From assembly GCA_947259365.1 (NCBI GenBank), contig CAMYMC010000008.1, forward strand, positions 1 to 64,000: a stretch of DNA of 64,000 nt, read 5' to 3'. The translations under genes and the position numbers were made by a program. This stretch comes from an uncultured Acidimicrobiaceae bacterium (lineage in GTDB: Bacteria > Actinomycetota > Acidimicrobiia > Spongiisociales > UBA5794). The notes beneath the pieces are model-generated. The model was not told the origin of the DNA. It saw only the letters and a program-made list of their open reading frames with translations, and searched no databases. This document shows positions 1 through 8,560 of this stretch, piece by piece. Every line of letters begins with the position of its first letter. Within the stretch, counting starts at the first letter, position 1.

Positions 1-2
1 GT

Positions 3-3000
3 GAGCCGGGATCCTCGGTCGGAGGCGCGGGGCCCCACAATCTGCCCACGACCCTCACCTCGTTCGTCGGCCGGGAACACGAGGTCGAGGAGCTCCTCAC
101 CCTGCTCGGCAGCGGGCGCCTCGTCACCGTCACCGGCCTCCCCGGCACCGGCAAGACCCGCCTCGCCCTGGAGACGGCACGCAGCCTCGTCGGACGCTAC
201 GAGCACGGCGTGTGGCACGCCAACCTCGCGTGTTGTGACGATCCGGGACCGGTCCGGGAGCTGGTCGCCGAGGCCCTCGGCCTGGCGGCACCGAGCGCCG
301 GCCCAACTGCGATGGCGAGCGGCGCCGACACCCGGTCCACCTTTCGCGAGATCATCGACTTCTCGAAGGATCGCGAGTTCCTCCTCGTCCTCGACGACGC
401 CGAGCGGGCCGCTGCCGAGGTCGCCAACCTCGCCGACGCGTTGCTCCGGGCCGCCCCCCGAGCGCGAATACTCGTCACGAGCCGGGTCGCCCTCGGCGTC
501 CCGGGCGAGCTCGTCTGGCACACGCCCCAACTCGACGTGCCGCCGGCGGGCGCGACGATGACCGAGATCGCGGACAGCCGGGCCGTGCGTCTGTTCATCG
601 ATCGGGCTCGCGCCGTCGAGGCTCATTTCGCCCTCGACGAGGCCACGGCACCTGCGGTTGCCCGCATCGTCCGTCGCCTCGACGGCAACCCGCTCTCGAT
701 CGAGCTCGCCGCCACCAGGGCCAACATCCTCACCGCACCCGAGCTCGCCGACCGTCTCGAAGAGAGCTTCGACGTGCTCGAGAGCTCCGGCCAGCCCGAT
801 GTCGAGCACCACCAGACGTTGCGGGCCGCGATCGATTGGGGGTACGAGCTGCTCACCGATGACGAGCGCCACCTCTTCGACCGGCTCTCCGTGTTCCGGG
901 GCGCCTTCACCGTCGACGGCGCCGAAGCGGTCGGCTCTGCACCGCCGCTGGCCCGAGAACGCGTGATCGACCTCCTCGGCTCGCTCGTCACCAAGTCCAT
1001 GGTCCTCCCCACGGAGCTCTCCGGCACCGAGCGGGCCTACCGCCTGGGCGATACGCTCCGCAGCTACGCCGCCGAGCGCCTTGCGGCCCGCGGCGAGACG
1101 GACGAGGTCCGGACCCGCCACGCCGCTCATCACCTGGCCCTCGCCGAGTCATTGGCACCGGGGCTGCGGACCTCGTTCCAGCCCGACGTGCTGCGACGCC
1201 TCGAGCGGGCCCACGTCGACCTCATGGAGGCGGTGCGCTGGGTCGAGCAGATCGGCGACACCGACTCGGTCATGCGGTTCGTCGCGGCGCTCTACCTGTT
1301 CTGGTTCGCCCATCGCCATCACACCGCCTACGAGGAGGTGAAGCGTCTGCTGACGATGGAGGGGCCGCCCGACATCGCCAGGGCTCGGGCCATGATCGGA
1401 GCCGGCATGCTCGCCACCGTCGAGTCCGACGTCGCCGCGGCAACCGTGCTCCTCGAAGACGGGGTGGGCCTCGCCGAAGAACTCGGCGAGCCGGCGATCG
1501 CCGCCGAGGGAAGGCTCTACCGCGGCGTCCAGGCCCAGCAGCGAGGCGACCCGGCCGCGGCACGACACGAGCTCGAGCAGGCTCGGGATGCGTTCGAGAG
1601 CGAGAACCAGCCGTGGGGCGTCGCGTGGGCGACGTGGTTCCTCGGTCTCGGGGAGATGCTTGCCGGCAACGTCGAGCCGGCAACCTCGCTCACCGAGACG
1701 GCGCTCGGCATGTTCCGCAGCGTCGGGAGCCAGTTCGGCGTCGCCAACTCCCTGGCGACGCTCGGGCACCTCAGCCGTGCCGGGGGGAACGCCACCCGGG
1801 CGATCCGCCTTCACGAGGAGAGCCTCGCCATGTTCACCGAGCTCGGCGACCGGGAGGGTCGGGCCGCGGTGACCGCAGCGCTCGGCATCGACCGCCGCGA
1901 CGCCGGACAGCCGGCAGACGCCGCCGACACGTTCGCCCGCGCCATCGAGATCGCGACCCCGCTCGGCAACCGGCCGTGGCTGCGCGAGCTCCACTACCTC
2001 GAAGGCGACTCCGCGCTCGTAGCCGGCGACCTCGAGCGAGCTCAGCAGGCGTTTCTCGGTGCGCTCGACGATGCCAAGGGCGAACGCGACGATCAGACCA
2101 GGGGCGCGGCGAAGCTGGCGCTCGAGGGACTGGCGTGGTGGTCTCATCACACCGGGCGCACGGAGCGGGCGGTCACGCTCTTCGGTGCCGTCGAGGCCCT
2201 CGGCCACATCGAACCCGAGACGTTCTTCTCGGTGGACCCGCCGCGGCGTGAGGAGGCGCTGACGCGCGCCCGGGCGCGGGTCGGCACCCAGCTCTACCAG
2301 AGCCTCTGGTCGGCGGGGCGGTCGATGTCACTGGCCGACGCCATCGTCTACGCGGTGTCGGCCGAGGACGACGAGCGTCACCCCGGGCTTCCCGAGGGGA
2401 TCAGCCTCGCCGAGGTCGAGCTCGGAGAGCGAGTCGCCGCCCAGCTCGAGGGCATCAGCGAGCGTCGCGAGGTGCGCGTCGCCGGGATTCGCGTGGCCGG
2501 CAGGCGGCGGCGCCCCTCCGGCGAGAAGGAGCCCCTCCCCCGGCCGCTGCGGGCCACCGGCACCTTCTGGCTCGTCAACGGCATCGTCATGACGGCGCTG
2601 TGGATCTCGCTGTTCGCCTTCCCCGACACGAGGAACTGGTGGGAGGCGCGCGACCTGGCCGTCAACAGGTGGTTCGCCGACCTCCGCACCCCCTGGCTGA
2701 CGACGGTGGCGCTCGGGGTCCACGCCCTCGGGTCCTTCTGGTGGTTCCGTCCGCTGCGCTGGGCGATGCTGCTCACCCTCGTCGTCGTCAAGCGGTGGCG
2801 CCACGTCTTCGGCGCGCTCCTCGTCTTCATCATCACGGAGGCGGTCGTCGACGCGCTCACGGTCTCGATCGGGCGGCCCCGCCCGTTCGTCGAGATCATC
2901 GGCACCTGGCGCGGGTTCTCCCATCCTGCTGCTCCCGTCGCCTCGCTGTCGGCCACGCTCGCCGTCATGGGCTATTCGCTCGTCCCCCGGGGACGGCTTC

Positions 3001-4130
3001 GCAACTGGTGGATGGCCACCTCCGGGGCCGTCGTTGCCGCGCTCATCGTGTCGCGGGCGTATCTCGGCGTCGACCATCTCACCGACGGCATCGTCGGTGC
3101 GACGTTCGGGGTCGCGGTCGCGGTCGTCGTGTTCCGCCTCTTCGTGCCCGACACGGTGTTCCCGGTCGTCTATCGGAAGGGCACGACGGCGCACCTCGAC
3201 ATCGGCGGGGCGCGGGGCGCAGCGATCCGCCGGGCCGTCGCCGACCAGCTCGGCCTCGAGGTCGTCGACATGGAGCCGTTCGGCCTGGCCGGCTCGGGAG
3301 GCTCGACGCCGATCCGGCTCAAGGTCGCCGGGGACCCCGACACGTACTTGTTCGCCAAGCTGTACGCGACGAGCCACCTGAGGGCGGACCGGTGGTACAA
3401 GATCGGGCGCACCATCCTCTACGGCGCCCTCGAGGACGAAGTTCGCTTCACGTCGGTGCGACGGCTCGTCGAGTACGAGGACTACATGCTGCTGCGCATG
3501 AAGGAGGCCGGCGTGCCGTCGGCGGAGCCGTACGGCATCGTCGAGATCACGCCCGAGCGGGAGTACCTCATCGTCACCGAGTTCCTTCAGGATGCGGCGG
3601 AGATCTCCGAGTCGGAGGTCGACGACGCCGTCACCGACGACGCCCTCCTCATGATCCGCCGGCTGTGGGACGCCGGTCTCGCCCATCGCGACGTCAAGCC
3701 GGCGAACGTCCTGATCCGCGACGGCAAGGTCCGGCTCATCGACGTCGCCTTCGGCACCATCCGGCCCACCCCGTGGCGACAGGCCGTCGATCTGGCGAAC
3801 ATGATGATCATCCTCGCCCTCCAGACAAGCCCCGAGCGCGTCTACCGGCGTGCCCTGCAGTACTTCGCCCCGGAGGACATCGCCGAGGCGTTCGCAGCAA
3901 CGAGGAGCGTGACGATCCCGTCGCAATCGCGCTCGCACCTGAAGGGTCGGAAGCGAAAGGACGGCATCGACGTCATCGAGGCGTTCCGTGGCCTCGCCCC
4001 GAGCCGAGAGCCGATCGCGATCCAGCGGTGGAGCCCCCGCCGTATCGCCCTCACCCTCGGTGCCGCGCTCGGCGGCTTCCTGCTCGTGTCGTGGTTCGTC
4101 GCCAACCTCTCCGGCGGTGGGTTCGTATGA
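3..4130 (+). CDS. NB-ARC-type ATPase/TPR fused to PAP2-like and kinase-like domains (5' partial)
   Basis: The frame is open at the left edge, so the N-terminus, possibly a sensor or DNA-binding domain, is missing; 1375 residues are visible. Residues 13-25 (NLPTTLTSFVGRE) and the Walker A GLPGTGKT at 45-52 match the ATPase core of LuxR/AfsR-type regulators. Walker B (FLLVLDDAE), a winged-helix-like segment and a TPR region to about residue 790 follow. Then come roughly six membrane segments (about 848-1056) with a PAP2-like GRPRPF and SRAYLGVDHLTD, but the PSGH motif is replaced by PAAPVAS. A kinase-like domain has HRDVKPANV near residue 1228 and a DVAFG equivalent of DFG. One C-terminal helix ends the protein. 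PAP2-kinase pairs usually accompany the flippase-like protein encoded two genes downstream, so the fusion to an ATPase/TPR half is the odd part. No stop separates the halves. The following gene overlaps by ATGA. Confidence 0.85.
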   Translation, partial: EPGSSVGGAGPHNLPTTLTSFVGREHEVEELLTLLGSGRLVTVTGLPGTGKTRLALETARSLVGRYEHGVWHANLACCDDPGPVRELVAEALGLAAPSAGPTAMASGADTRSTFREIIDFSKDREFLLVLDDAERAAAEVANLADALLRAAPRARILVTSRVALGVPGELVWHTPQLDVPPAGATMTEIADSRAVRLFIDRARAVEAHFALDEATAPAVARIVRRLDGNPLSIELAATRANILTAPELADRLEESFDVLESSGQPDVEHHQTLRAAIDWGYELLTDDERHLFDRLSVFRGAFTVDGAEAVGSAPPLARERVIDLLGSLVTKSMVLPTELSGTERAYRLGDTLRSYAAERLAARGETDEVRTRHAAHHLALAESLAPGLRTSFQPDVLRRLERAHVDLMEAVRWVEQIGDTDSVMRFVAALYLFWFAHRHHTAYEEVKRLLTMEGPPDIARARAMIGAGMLATVESDVAAATVLLEDGVGLAEELGEPAIAAEGRLYRGVQAQQRGDPAAARHELEQARDAFESENQPWGVAWATWFLGLGEMLAGNVEPATSLTETALGMFRSVGSQFGVANSLATLGHLSRAGGNATRAIRLHEESLAMFTELGDREGRAAVTAALGIDRRDAGQPADAADTFARAIEIATPLGNRPWLRELHYLEGDSALVAGDLERAQQAFLGALDDAKGERDDQTRGAAKLALEGLAWWSHHTGRTERAVTLFGAVEALGHIEPETFFSVDPPRREEALTRARARVGTQLYQSLWSAGRSMSLADAIVYAVSAEDDERHPGLPEGISLAEVELGERVAAQLEGISERREVRVAGIRVAGRRRRPSGEKEPLPRPLRATGTFWLVNGIVMTALWISLFAFPDTRNWWEARDLAVNRWFADLRTPWLTTVALGVHALGSFWWFRPLRWAMLLTLVVVKRWRHVFGALLVFIITEAVVDALTVSIGRPRPFVEIIGTWRGFSHPAAPVASLSATLAVMGYSLVPRGRLRNWWMATSGAVVAALIVSRAYLGVDHLTDGIVGATFGVAVAVVVFRLFVPDTVFPVVYRKGTTAHLDIGGARGAAIRRAVADQLGLEVVDMEPFGLAGSGGSTPIRLKVAGDPDTYLFAKLYATSHLRADRWYKIGRTILYGALEDEVRFTSVRRLVEYEDYMLLRMKEAGVPSAEPYGIVEITPEREYLIVTEFLQDAAEISESEVDDAVTDDALLMIRRLWDAGLAHRDVKPANVLIRDGKVRLIDVAFGTIRPTPWRQAVDLANMMIILALQTSPERVYRRALQYFAPEDIAEAFAATRSVTIPSQSRSHLKGRKRKDGIDVIEAFRGLAPSREPIAIQRWSPRRIALTLGAALGGFLLVSWFVANLSGGGFV

Positions 4131-4966
4131 AGGCGAGAACCGCGTTCGTCGCCGTCCTCGCCCTCGCCGCCGGCTCGTGCGCGACGGACCTCGGGCCCGG
4201 GACGCCCGGCTGCTCTCGCGTCGGCGACGTCGCCACCGCGACGATCATGCAGCTCCAGGCCGTGCCGGACGCCGCGTGGGGACCATGCATCACCGAGTTG
4301 ATGGTGGGTTGGGAATACGTGGCCCAGATCGTCAAGAGCGGTGAGACGAAGTTCTGGCTCGACTCGGACCGGATGGGAGACGAGTTCGTGGAGGTGACCC
4401 TCCTCCCCGCCTGCACGTTCAGCGGTGCCCAGGCAGCGGCCTCGCCGGTCGCGGGCATCGACCGGTTCGTCTCCGTCGAGGAGAGTCCCAGCGACATCGC
4501 GATCACCGTGGTCCCGGTGGCACCGCGCCACGAGAACCTCGCGGCGGACCTCGTCGCAGAGCTGTCCCGGCGGCGCATCGACGGCCGTTCCGTCGATGCG
4601 ATGCTGCGATCCGACGAGACCACGGCGGCGCAGCGCATCGAGGCTGCTCTCGCCGCCGACCGGTTCGTCGTCATCATCGACGACCGCGAGATGGCGAGGG
4701 GAACCGTGGAGCTGAGGATGCCGTCGGGCGAGGACGACACCGGGCTCACGATCGAGGAGGCCCTGGAGGAGATGACCGACGAGTTGGGGGTGCTCCGCTA
4801 CCGAGCGATGTGGTTCCACTCCTTCGACGGCGGCTGCATCGTCTACGAGTTCGACGCCAAAGGTGCGGGGGTGCTGACGCTCGTCGAGGACATCGACCAG
4901 GCGCTCGGCTTCTTCCCGCTCGCCGAGCTGCGCCGGGCCGCTGCCGACCTCGGCTTCGAGGTATGA
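4127..4966 (+). CDS. predicted lipoprotein, unknown function
   Basis: This 279-residue protein begins MKARTAFVAVLALAAGSC, a short signal peptide ending in an imperfect lipobox (AGSC), so export and lipidation are likely. The rest is soluble and acidic, with a few cysteines (CITE, ACTF, GGCIVYEF) that could form disulfides outside the membrane. I recognise no family. The start overlaps the stop of the upstream ATPase-PAP2-kinase gene as ATGA, and its own stop overlaps the next start in the same way, so it is translationally coupled within a four-gene operon. Its job is probably tied to the membrane or lipid function of that operon; this is inference from context only. Confidence 0.75.
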   Translation: MKARTAFVAVLALAAGSCATDLGPGTPGCSRVGDVATATIMQLQAVPDAAWGPCITELMVGWEYVAQIVKSGETKFWLDSDRMGDEFVEVTLLPACTFSGAQAAASPVAGIDRFVSVEESPSDIAITVVPVAPRHENLAADLVAELSRRRIDGRSVDAMLRSDETTAAQRIEAALAADRFVVIIDDREMARGTVELRMPSGEDDTGLTIEEALEEMTDELGVLRYRAMWFHSFDGGCIVYEFDAKGAGVLTLVEDIDQALGFFPLAELRRAAADLGFEV

Positions 4967-6045
4967 GCCAGGCCGAGCCGGCCGCCGGCGGGGAGGCCGC
5001 CCCCGGGACGCGAAGTCGCGCCCGGCTCGCGTTGCGGGCGGCGGTGTCGATCGTCATCGTCGTCGGCATCTTCGTCGGGGTGCTGCCCCGCATCGCCAAC
5101 TACTCGGACGTCTGGCGGACGATCGCGGACATGACGTGGCTCGAGCTCGTCTCGCTCCTCCTCATCGCCGTCTGGAACGTCGTGACCTACTGGTTCGTAA
5201 TGGTCGCCGCCCTCCCGGGGCTGCGACTCGGCCAGGCGGCGGTCGTCAATCAGGCGTCCACCGCGATCTCCAACACCCTGCCCGGCGGTGGCGCCATCGG
5301 CGTCGGCGTCACGTACGCGATGTACACGTCGTGGGGCTTCGCCAAGGCCGAGATCGCCCGATCCGTCGTGGTGTCCGGGGTGTGGAACAACTTCATGAAA
5401 CTCGGCCTCCCCGTCGTCGCTCTCGCCCTGCTCGCCCTCGTCGGTGATGTCTCGCCGGCGCTGCTCGTCGCGTCCTTGCTCGGCGTCGGAGTCCTCGTCG
5501 CCACCATCGTGTTCTTCTGGCTCATCCTCCACAGCGACCCGCTGGCGCGGACCGTCGGCGGATTCCTCGGCAAGCTCGCCAGTCGTGTCCTCGCCCTCGT
5601 CGGGCGCCCCCCGATCACCCAGTGGGGAGATGCCGCAGCGTCGTTCCGGGCCGACACCGTCGACCTGCTGTCGACAGGATGGCTCGGGCTGACGCTGGCG
5701 TCGCTCGTGAGCCACCTCTCGCTGTATGTCGTCCTGCTCGTCGCGTTGCGCCACGTCGGGGTGGGAAACGAGGAGCTGAGCTGGGTCACGGTGCTGGCCG
5801 CGTTCGCGTTCGTCCGGCTCATCTCGGCGCTCCCCGTGACTCCCGGAGGGGTCGGCGTCGTCGAGCTCGGCTACGTCGCCGCACTCACCATCGGCTTCGA
5901 CGACATGCTCTCGGCCCAGGTCGTCGCCGCCGTGCTCGTCTTCCGATTCCTCACCTATTTCTTGCCGATCCCCGCCGGAGCGGTCGCCTACACGTACTGG
6001 AGGACGAACCGGAGCTGGCGGAGACCGGAGCCGGCCGATGGCTGA
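4963..6045 (+). CDS. flippase-like integral membrane protein (LPG synthase TM-domain/UPF0104 family)
   Basis: The 360-residue polytopic protein has about eight hydrophobic segments and the family landmark SALPVTPGGVGVVELG near residue 285, close to the PxTPGGxGxxE signature of the membrane half of MprF-like proteins (UPF0104, flippase-like). It lacks the soluble aminoacyl-transferase half of true lysyl-phosphatidylglycerol synthases, so lipid translocation or sugar-lipid handling is more likely than aminoacylation. The chosen ATG overlaps the preceding stop (ATGA). In other actinobacteria this domain is often fused to PAP2 and kinase domains; here those are on the first gene of the operon and a second PAP2 gene follows. 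Exact substrate unknown. Confidence 0.8.
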   Translation: MSQAEPAAGGEAAPGTRSRARLALRAAVSIVIVVGIFVGVLPRIANYSDVWRTIADMTWLELVSLLLIAVWNVVTYWFVMVAALPGLRLGQAAVVNQASTAISNTLPGGGAIGVGVTYAMYTSWGFAKAEIARSVVVSGVWNNFMKLGLPVVALALLALVGDVSPALLVASLLGVGVLVATIVFFWLILHSDPLARTVGGFLGKLASRVLALVGRPPITQWGDAAASFRADTVDLLSTGWLGLTLASLVSHLSLYVVLLVALRHVGVGNEELSWVTVLAAFAFVRLISALPVTPGGVGVVELGYVAALTIGFDDMLSAQVVAAVLVFRFLTYFLPIPAGAVAYTYWRTNRSWRRPEPADG

Positions 6046-6754
6046 CCGCAGAGGTGACGAGCCGACGATCGTCGACCGGCCAGCGTTCGGATGGTTCGTC
6101 CTCCTGCCCGTGCTCGCCGCCGTCGCCGTGACGGTGGCGATGCTCGTCGGGCCGCTGCGGCGCGCCATCCAGGGGATCGATGACGGCTGGCTCGATCTCA
6201 TGCTCGACGCCGAGCTGGCCGCCGGGGTGAGGGCCTCCGAGGCGTTCGCCTTCCTCGGCAGCGTGTACGTGACCGTGCCGTTGCGCCTCGGCGTTGCGGT
6301 GTGGCTGGCCACGAGGCGGCAGTGGCTCCACACCGCATACTGGCTCACCGCCATCCTCCTCTCCGAGGTTGCGATCTCCCTGCTGAAGGCGGCGTTCGGC
6401 CGAACCCGCCCCCCCTTCGGCCTCGAGGCGACGCGAAGCTCCGCGTTCCCTTCCGGCCACAGCGTCGCCGCCACGGTGACGTTCGTGACCCTGGTCCTGC
6501 TGTTCACGACGCCGGGCCGGGCCCGGCGGGTGTGGCTCGGCGTTGCCGGCATCGGCGCCGTCCTCATGGCCATGAGCCGGACCTACCTGAGAGTTCACTG
6601 GCTCTCCGATGTGGTCGCGGGTGTGGTCATCGGTGTCGCCGCTTCGCTCGTTGCGGCATGGCTGACGTTGCGGTGGAGACGGCGCCTCGCCGTCGCCGTC
6701 GAGGAGGACTTCGAGTTCCTCACCCATCTCACCGAGCGGGACCACTCCCACTGA
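6038..6754 (+). CDS. PAP2-superfamily membrane phosphatase
   Basis: The 238-residue protein has about five or six membrane segments. The three acid-phosphatase motifs are all present: KAAFGRTRPP, PSGHS, and SRTYLRVHWLSD. It should therefore be a catalytically competent lipid phosphatase or undecaprenyl-pyrophosphate phosphatase-type enzyme acting at the outer membrane face, unlike the PAP2-like domain of the first operon gene, which lacks PSGH. It overlaps the flippase-like gene by 8 nt and ends the operon. The substrate cannot be told from sequence; polyprenyl phosphate, phosphatidic acid and phosphatidylglycerol phosphate are all possible. Confidence 0.85.
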   Translation: MADRRGDEPTIVDRPAFGWFVLLPVLAAVAVTVAMLVGPLRRAIQGIDDGWLDLMLDAELAAGVRASEAFAFLGSVYVTVPLRLGVAVWLATRRQWLHTAYWLTAILLSEVAISLLKAAFGRTRPPFGLEATRSSAFPSGHSVAATVTFVTLVLLFTTPGRARRVWLGVAGIGAVLMAMSRTYLRVHWLSDVVAGVVIGVAASLVAAWLTLRWRRRLAVAVEEDFEFLTHLTERDHSH

Positions 6755-6767
6755 CCCCGCTCCGACG

Positions 6768-7376
6768 ATGCCGCGCCCCGGCCGTGGGTTAGCATGCCGC
6801 TCCACGACGAGGCAGGCGCGCATCTCGACCCCAGAAGAGCCGAAGAGCGACCTCGCCGGCGCCGATCAGTTCGTCGCCGGCGCCGCGATCGGGATCACCA
6901 TCCCGCTGCTCATCTTCGCCGTCGTGCTCACGATCGGCTGGCTGACGAGCGATCCCGGCGACGACACGGCATCCGCAACGACCGCGGCGCCCGCCACCAC
7001 CACAGCCCCGGCGACCACCGCAGCCCCGGCGACCACCGCAGCCCCGGCGACCACCGCAGCTCCGGGGACGACGGCGGCTCCGGCCGACGACATCGACGCC
7101 GTGGCGCTCACGACATCGCTGGGGTGCACCGCCTGTCACAGCATCGACGGCAGCGTCGTCGTCGGCCCCTCGTGGCAAGGACTCGCCGGAAGCGAGCGGA
7201 CCTTCGAGGACGGGACGACGGCGACCGCCGACGAGGCCTACCTGGTCGAAGCGATCATCGATCCCGCCGCCAGGATCGTCTCCGGGTTCGCCAACGTCAT
7301 GCCACCGGGGTACGGAGATCGGTTGAGCGACGCCGAGCTCAACGCCATCGTCGGCTATATCCAGTCGCTGGGCTGA
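6768..7376 (+). CDS. membrane-anchored c-type cytochrome with repeat linker
   Basis: This protein of about 202 residues has one hydrophobic anchor (AGAAIGITIPLLIFAVVL), then a linker of repeated Thr-Thr-Ala-Ala-Pro-Ala units, then a small cytochrome c domain with heme motif CTACH and a downstream VMPP that could supply the axial methionine. It should carry one covalent heme on the outer membrane face and shuttle electrons, resembling the detached cytochrome c tail of oxidase subunit II. The linker is encoded by a short tandem DNA repeat at about 6996-7072. The ATG used here is the only usual start in frame upstream of the anchor, but the region before the anchor looks little like protein, so the start is uncertain. 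Confidence 0.75.
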   Translation: MPRPGRGLACRSTTRQARISTPEEPKSDLAGADQFVAGAAIGITIPLLIFAVVLTIGWLTSDPGDDTASATTAAPATTTAPATTAAPATTAAPATTAAPGTTAAPADDIDAVALTTSLGCTACHSIDGSVVVGPSWQGLAGSERTFEDGTTATADEAYLVEAIIDPAARIVSGFANVMPPGYGDRLSDAELNAIVGYIQSLG

Positions 7377-7410
7377 ACGGTCGACCCACCCTCGAGTCGC
7401 AGGAGTCCCG

Positions 7411-8040
7411 TCACACTGCCCGGTCGTGGAATGTCCGGAGAAGCTCGACGGCGTCGTCCTCGGTCACGGCCCCTCCGGCGCCGGTGGTGCCGAGGTCGAC
7501 GACGAAGTAGCTGAGGAAGCCCGCGGCTTCGCCGTCGACGAACGCCCCGTCGGCCGTCCCGACGGTGTAGGCCATGAACGCCTGGTCGCCGATCCCGTCG
7601 ACGGAAACCGCCCCCGGATACAACGACTCCTCGTAGAAGTTGCTGCCGGGGATAGGGCTACCGCTGTAGAACTGGAACAGGATCGTTTGCGAGGTCAGGT
7701 CCTCGAGGTCACCGGGGTCCTCGATGGTCGACCACGAGCAGATGAGCTGGCCGAGGCTGGCGTTGGCGGTTGCCTCGTCGAGCACCGCCGCCTCGCCGAA
7801 GGTCGCGCCGGCCTCGTCGACGCCGAGGAGCGCGGCGCAGCGCTCGGCCGGATCACCCGACGGAGCCGATGTCTCCGTAGGCGGCTCGGTGGCGGCGACC
7901 GTGGGCGCCGTCGTGTCCCCGCCGCCGGCAACGGTGGTCGGCGGCGGCGTGGAAGGAGTCGCATCGTCGTCACCGCCGCCACAGCCGGCGAGGACGAGAG
8001 CGACGACGACGAGGAGTGCCGGACGACGGGATCGGTGCAT
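7411..8040 (-). CDS. predicted lipoprotein (DUF3558-like)
   Basis: I start this 209-residue protein at the ATG giving MHRSRRPALLVVVALVLAGC, a classical lipoprotein signal with LAGC; the frame runs further upstream but without signal-like sequence. A Thr/Pro-rich linker is followed by a globular part with two cysteines (ERCAALLG and LICSW), an arrangement reminiscent of actinobacterial DUF3558 lipoproteins. That assignment is tentative. It converges with the cytochrome c gene and stands alone. Function unknown. Confidence 0.7.
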   Translation of the reverse strand: MHRSRRPALLVVVALVLAGCGGGDDDATPSTPPPTTVAGGGDTTAPTVAATEPPTETSAPSGDPAERCAALLGVDEAGATFGEAAVLDEATANASLGQLICSWSTIEDPGDLEDLTSQTILFQFYSGSPIPGSNFYEESLYPGAVSVDGIGDQAFMAYTVGTADGAFVDGEAAGFLSYFVVDLGTTGAGGAVTEDDAVELLRTFHDRAV

Positions 8041-8105
8041 GGGGAGGGACCCTACCCCGTCGCTCCGCGCCACGCCCGCCGTTGCCGGCTGCGCGAGATG
8101 GCCCG

Positions 8106-8550
8106 ATGCCCGTCGTGGGAGACACCGCAGTCGCACCCGGCTGGTTCGGGAACGGGACATCGCCCGCTTCACCCATGACGGGCGACCGGAGCCCACTCCA
8201 TTACGACCCGGACGTGGCGAGCCGGACCCGGTGTGGCGGGATCATCGTCAAAGGCGGGATCACCTTCGGGCTGCTGGATGCCGTCGTCGCGGAGGACCTG
8301 CCAGGCCCGGGGAGCGTGTTCCTTCACGTCGCCTGAAACTTCAGGGCCCCGGTGCACTCGGGTGACGAGAACATGGCCGAGGTCGACACTCTCGAGGCTC
8401 GCGACCACACGCCGATCACCGGCTGCGGACGACGGTCACGAACCAGGACGGCACGGCGGTCCTCGACGGGACCGCCCTCGTGTACACACGGAGCCGTTGG
8501 AGTCGACGGGGCCCCGCCGGCGGCGATGGCCGCGACCTACGCGTTTAGCC
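8106..8550 (+). pseudogene. decayed MaoC-like acyl dehydratase/enoyl-CoA hydratase
   Basis: Pieces of one hotdog-fold dehydratase can be read in order only by changing frame. MPVVGDTA starts at 8106. A shifted segment then gives RTRLVRERDIARFTH. From about 8177 the first frame resumes with MTGDRSPLHYD, RCGGIIVKGG and DAVVAEDLPGPGSVFLHVA. An in-frame TGA at 8334-8336 falls where the family normally has Trp before NFRAPV. After PIT at about 8420 the reading continues in another frame as RTTVTNQDG and VLDGTALVYT. At least two compensating shifts, one nonsense codon and one further shift are needed, so it is a pseudogene rather than a single sequencing slip. Flanking genes are intact. Confidence 0.8.
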
Positions 8551-8560
8551 TCCGCCGGCC

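Noticed and set aside
2328..3938. Long open frame on the minus strand opposite the PAP2-kinase region
   Set aside because: Its product is Arg/Asp/Gly-rich low complexity with no family features; it is the antisense shadow of a GC-rich gene.
4843..6573. Long minus-strand open frame opposite the flippase and PAP2 genes
   Set aside because: Same shadow effect; the plus-strand genes have clear motifs and coupled starts.
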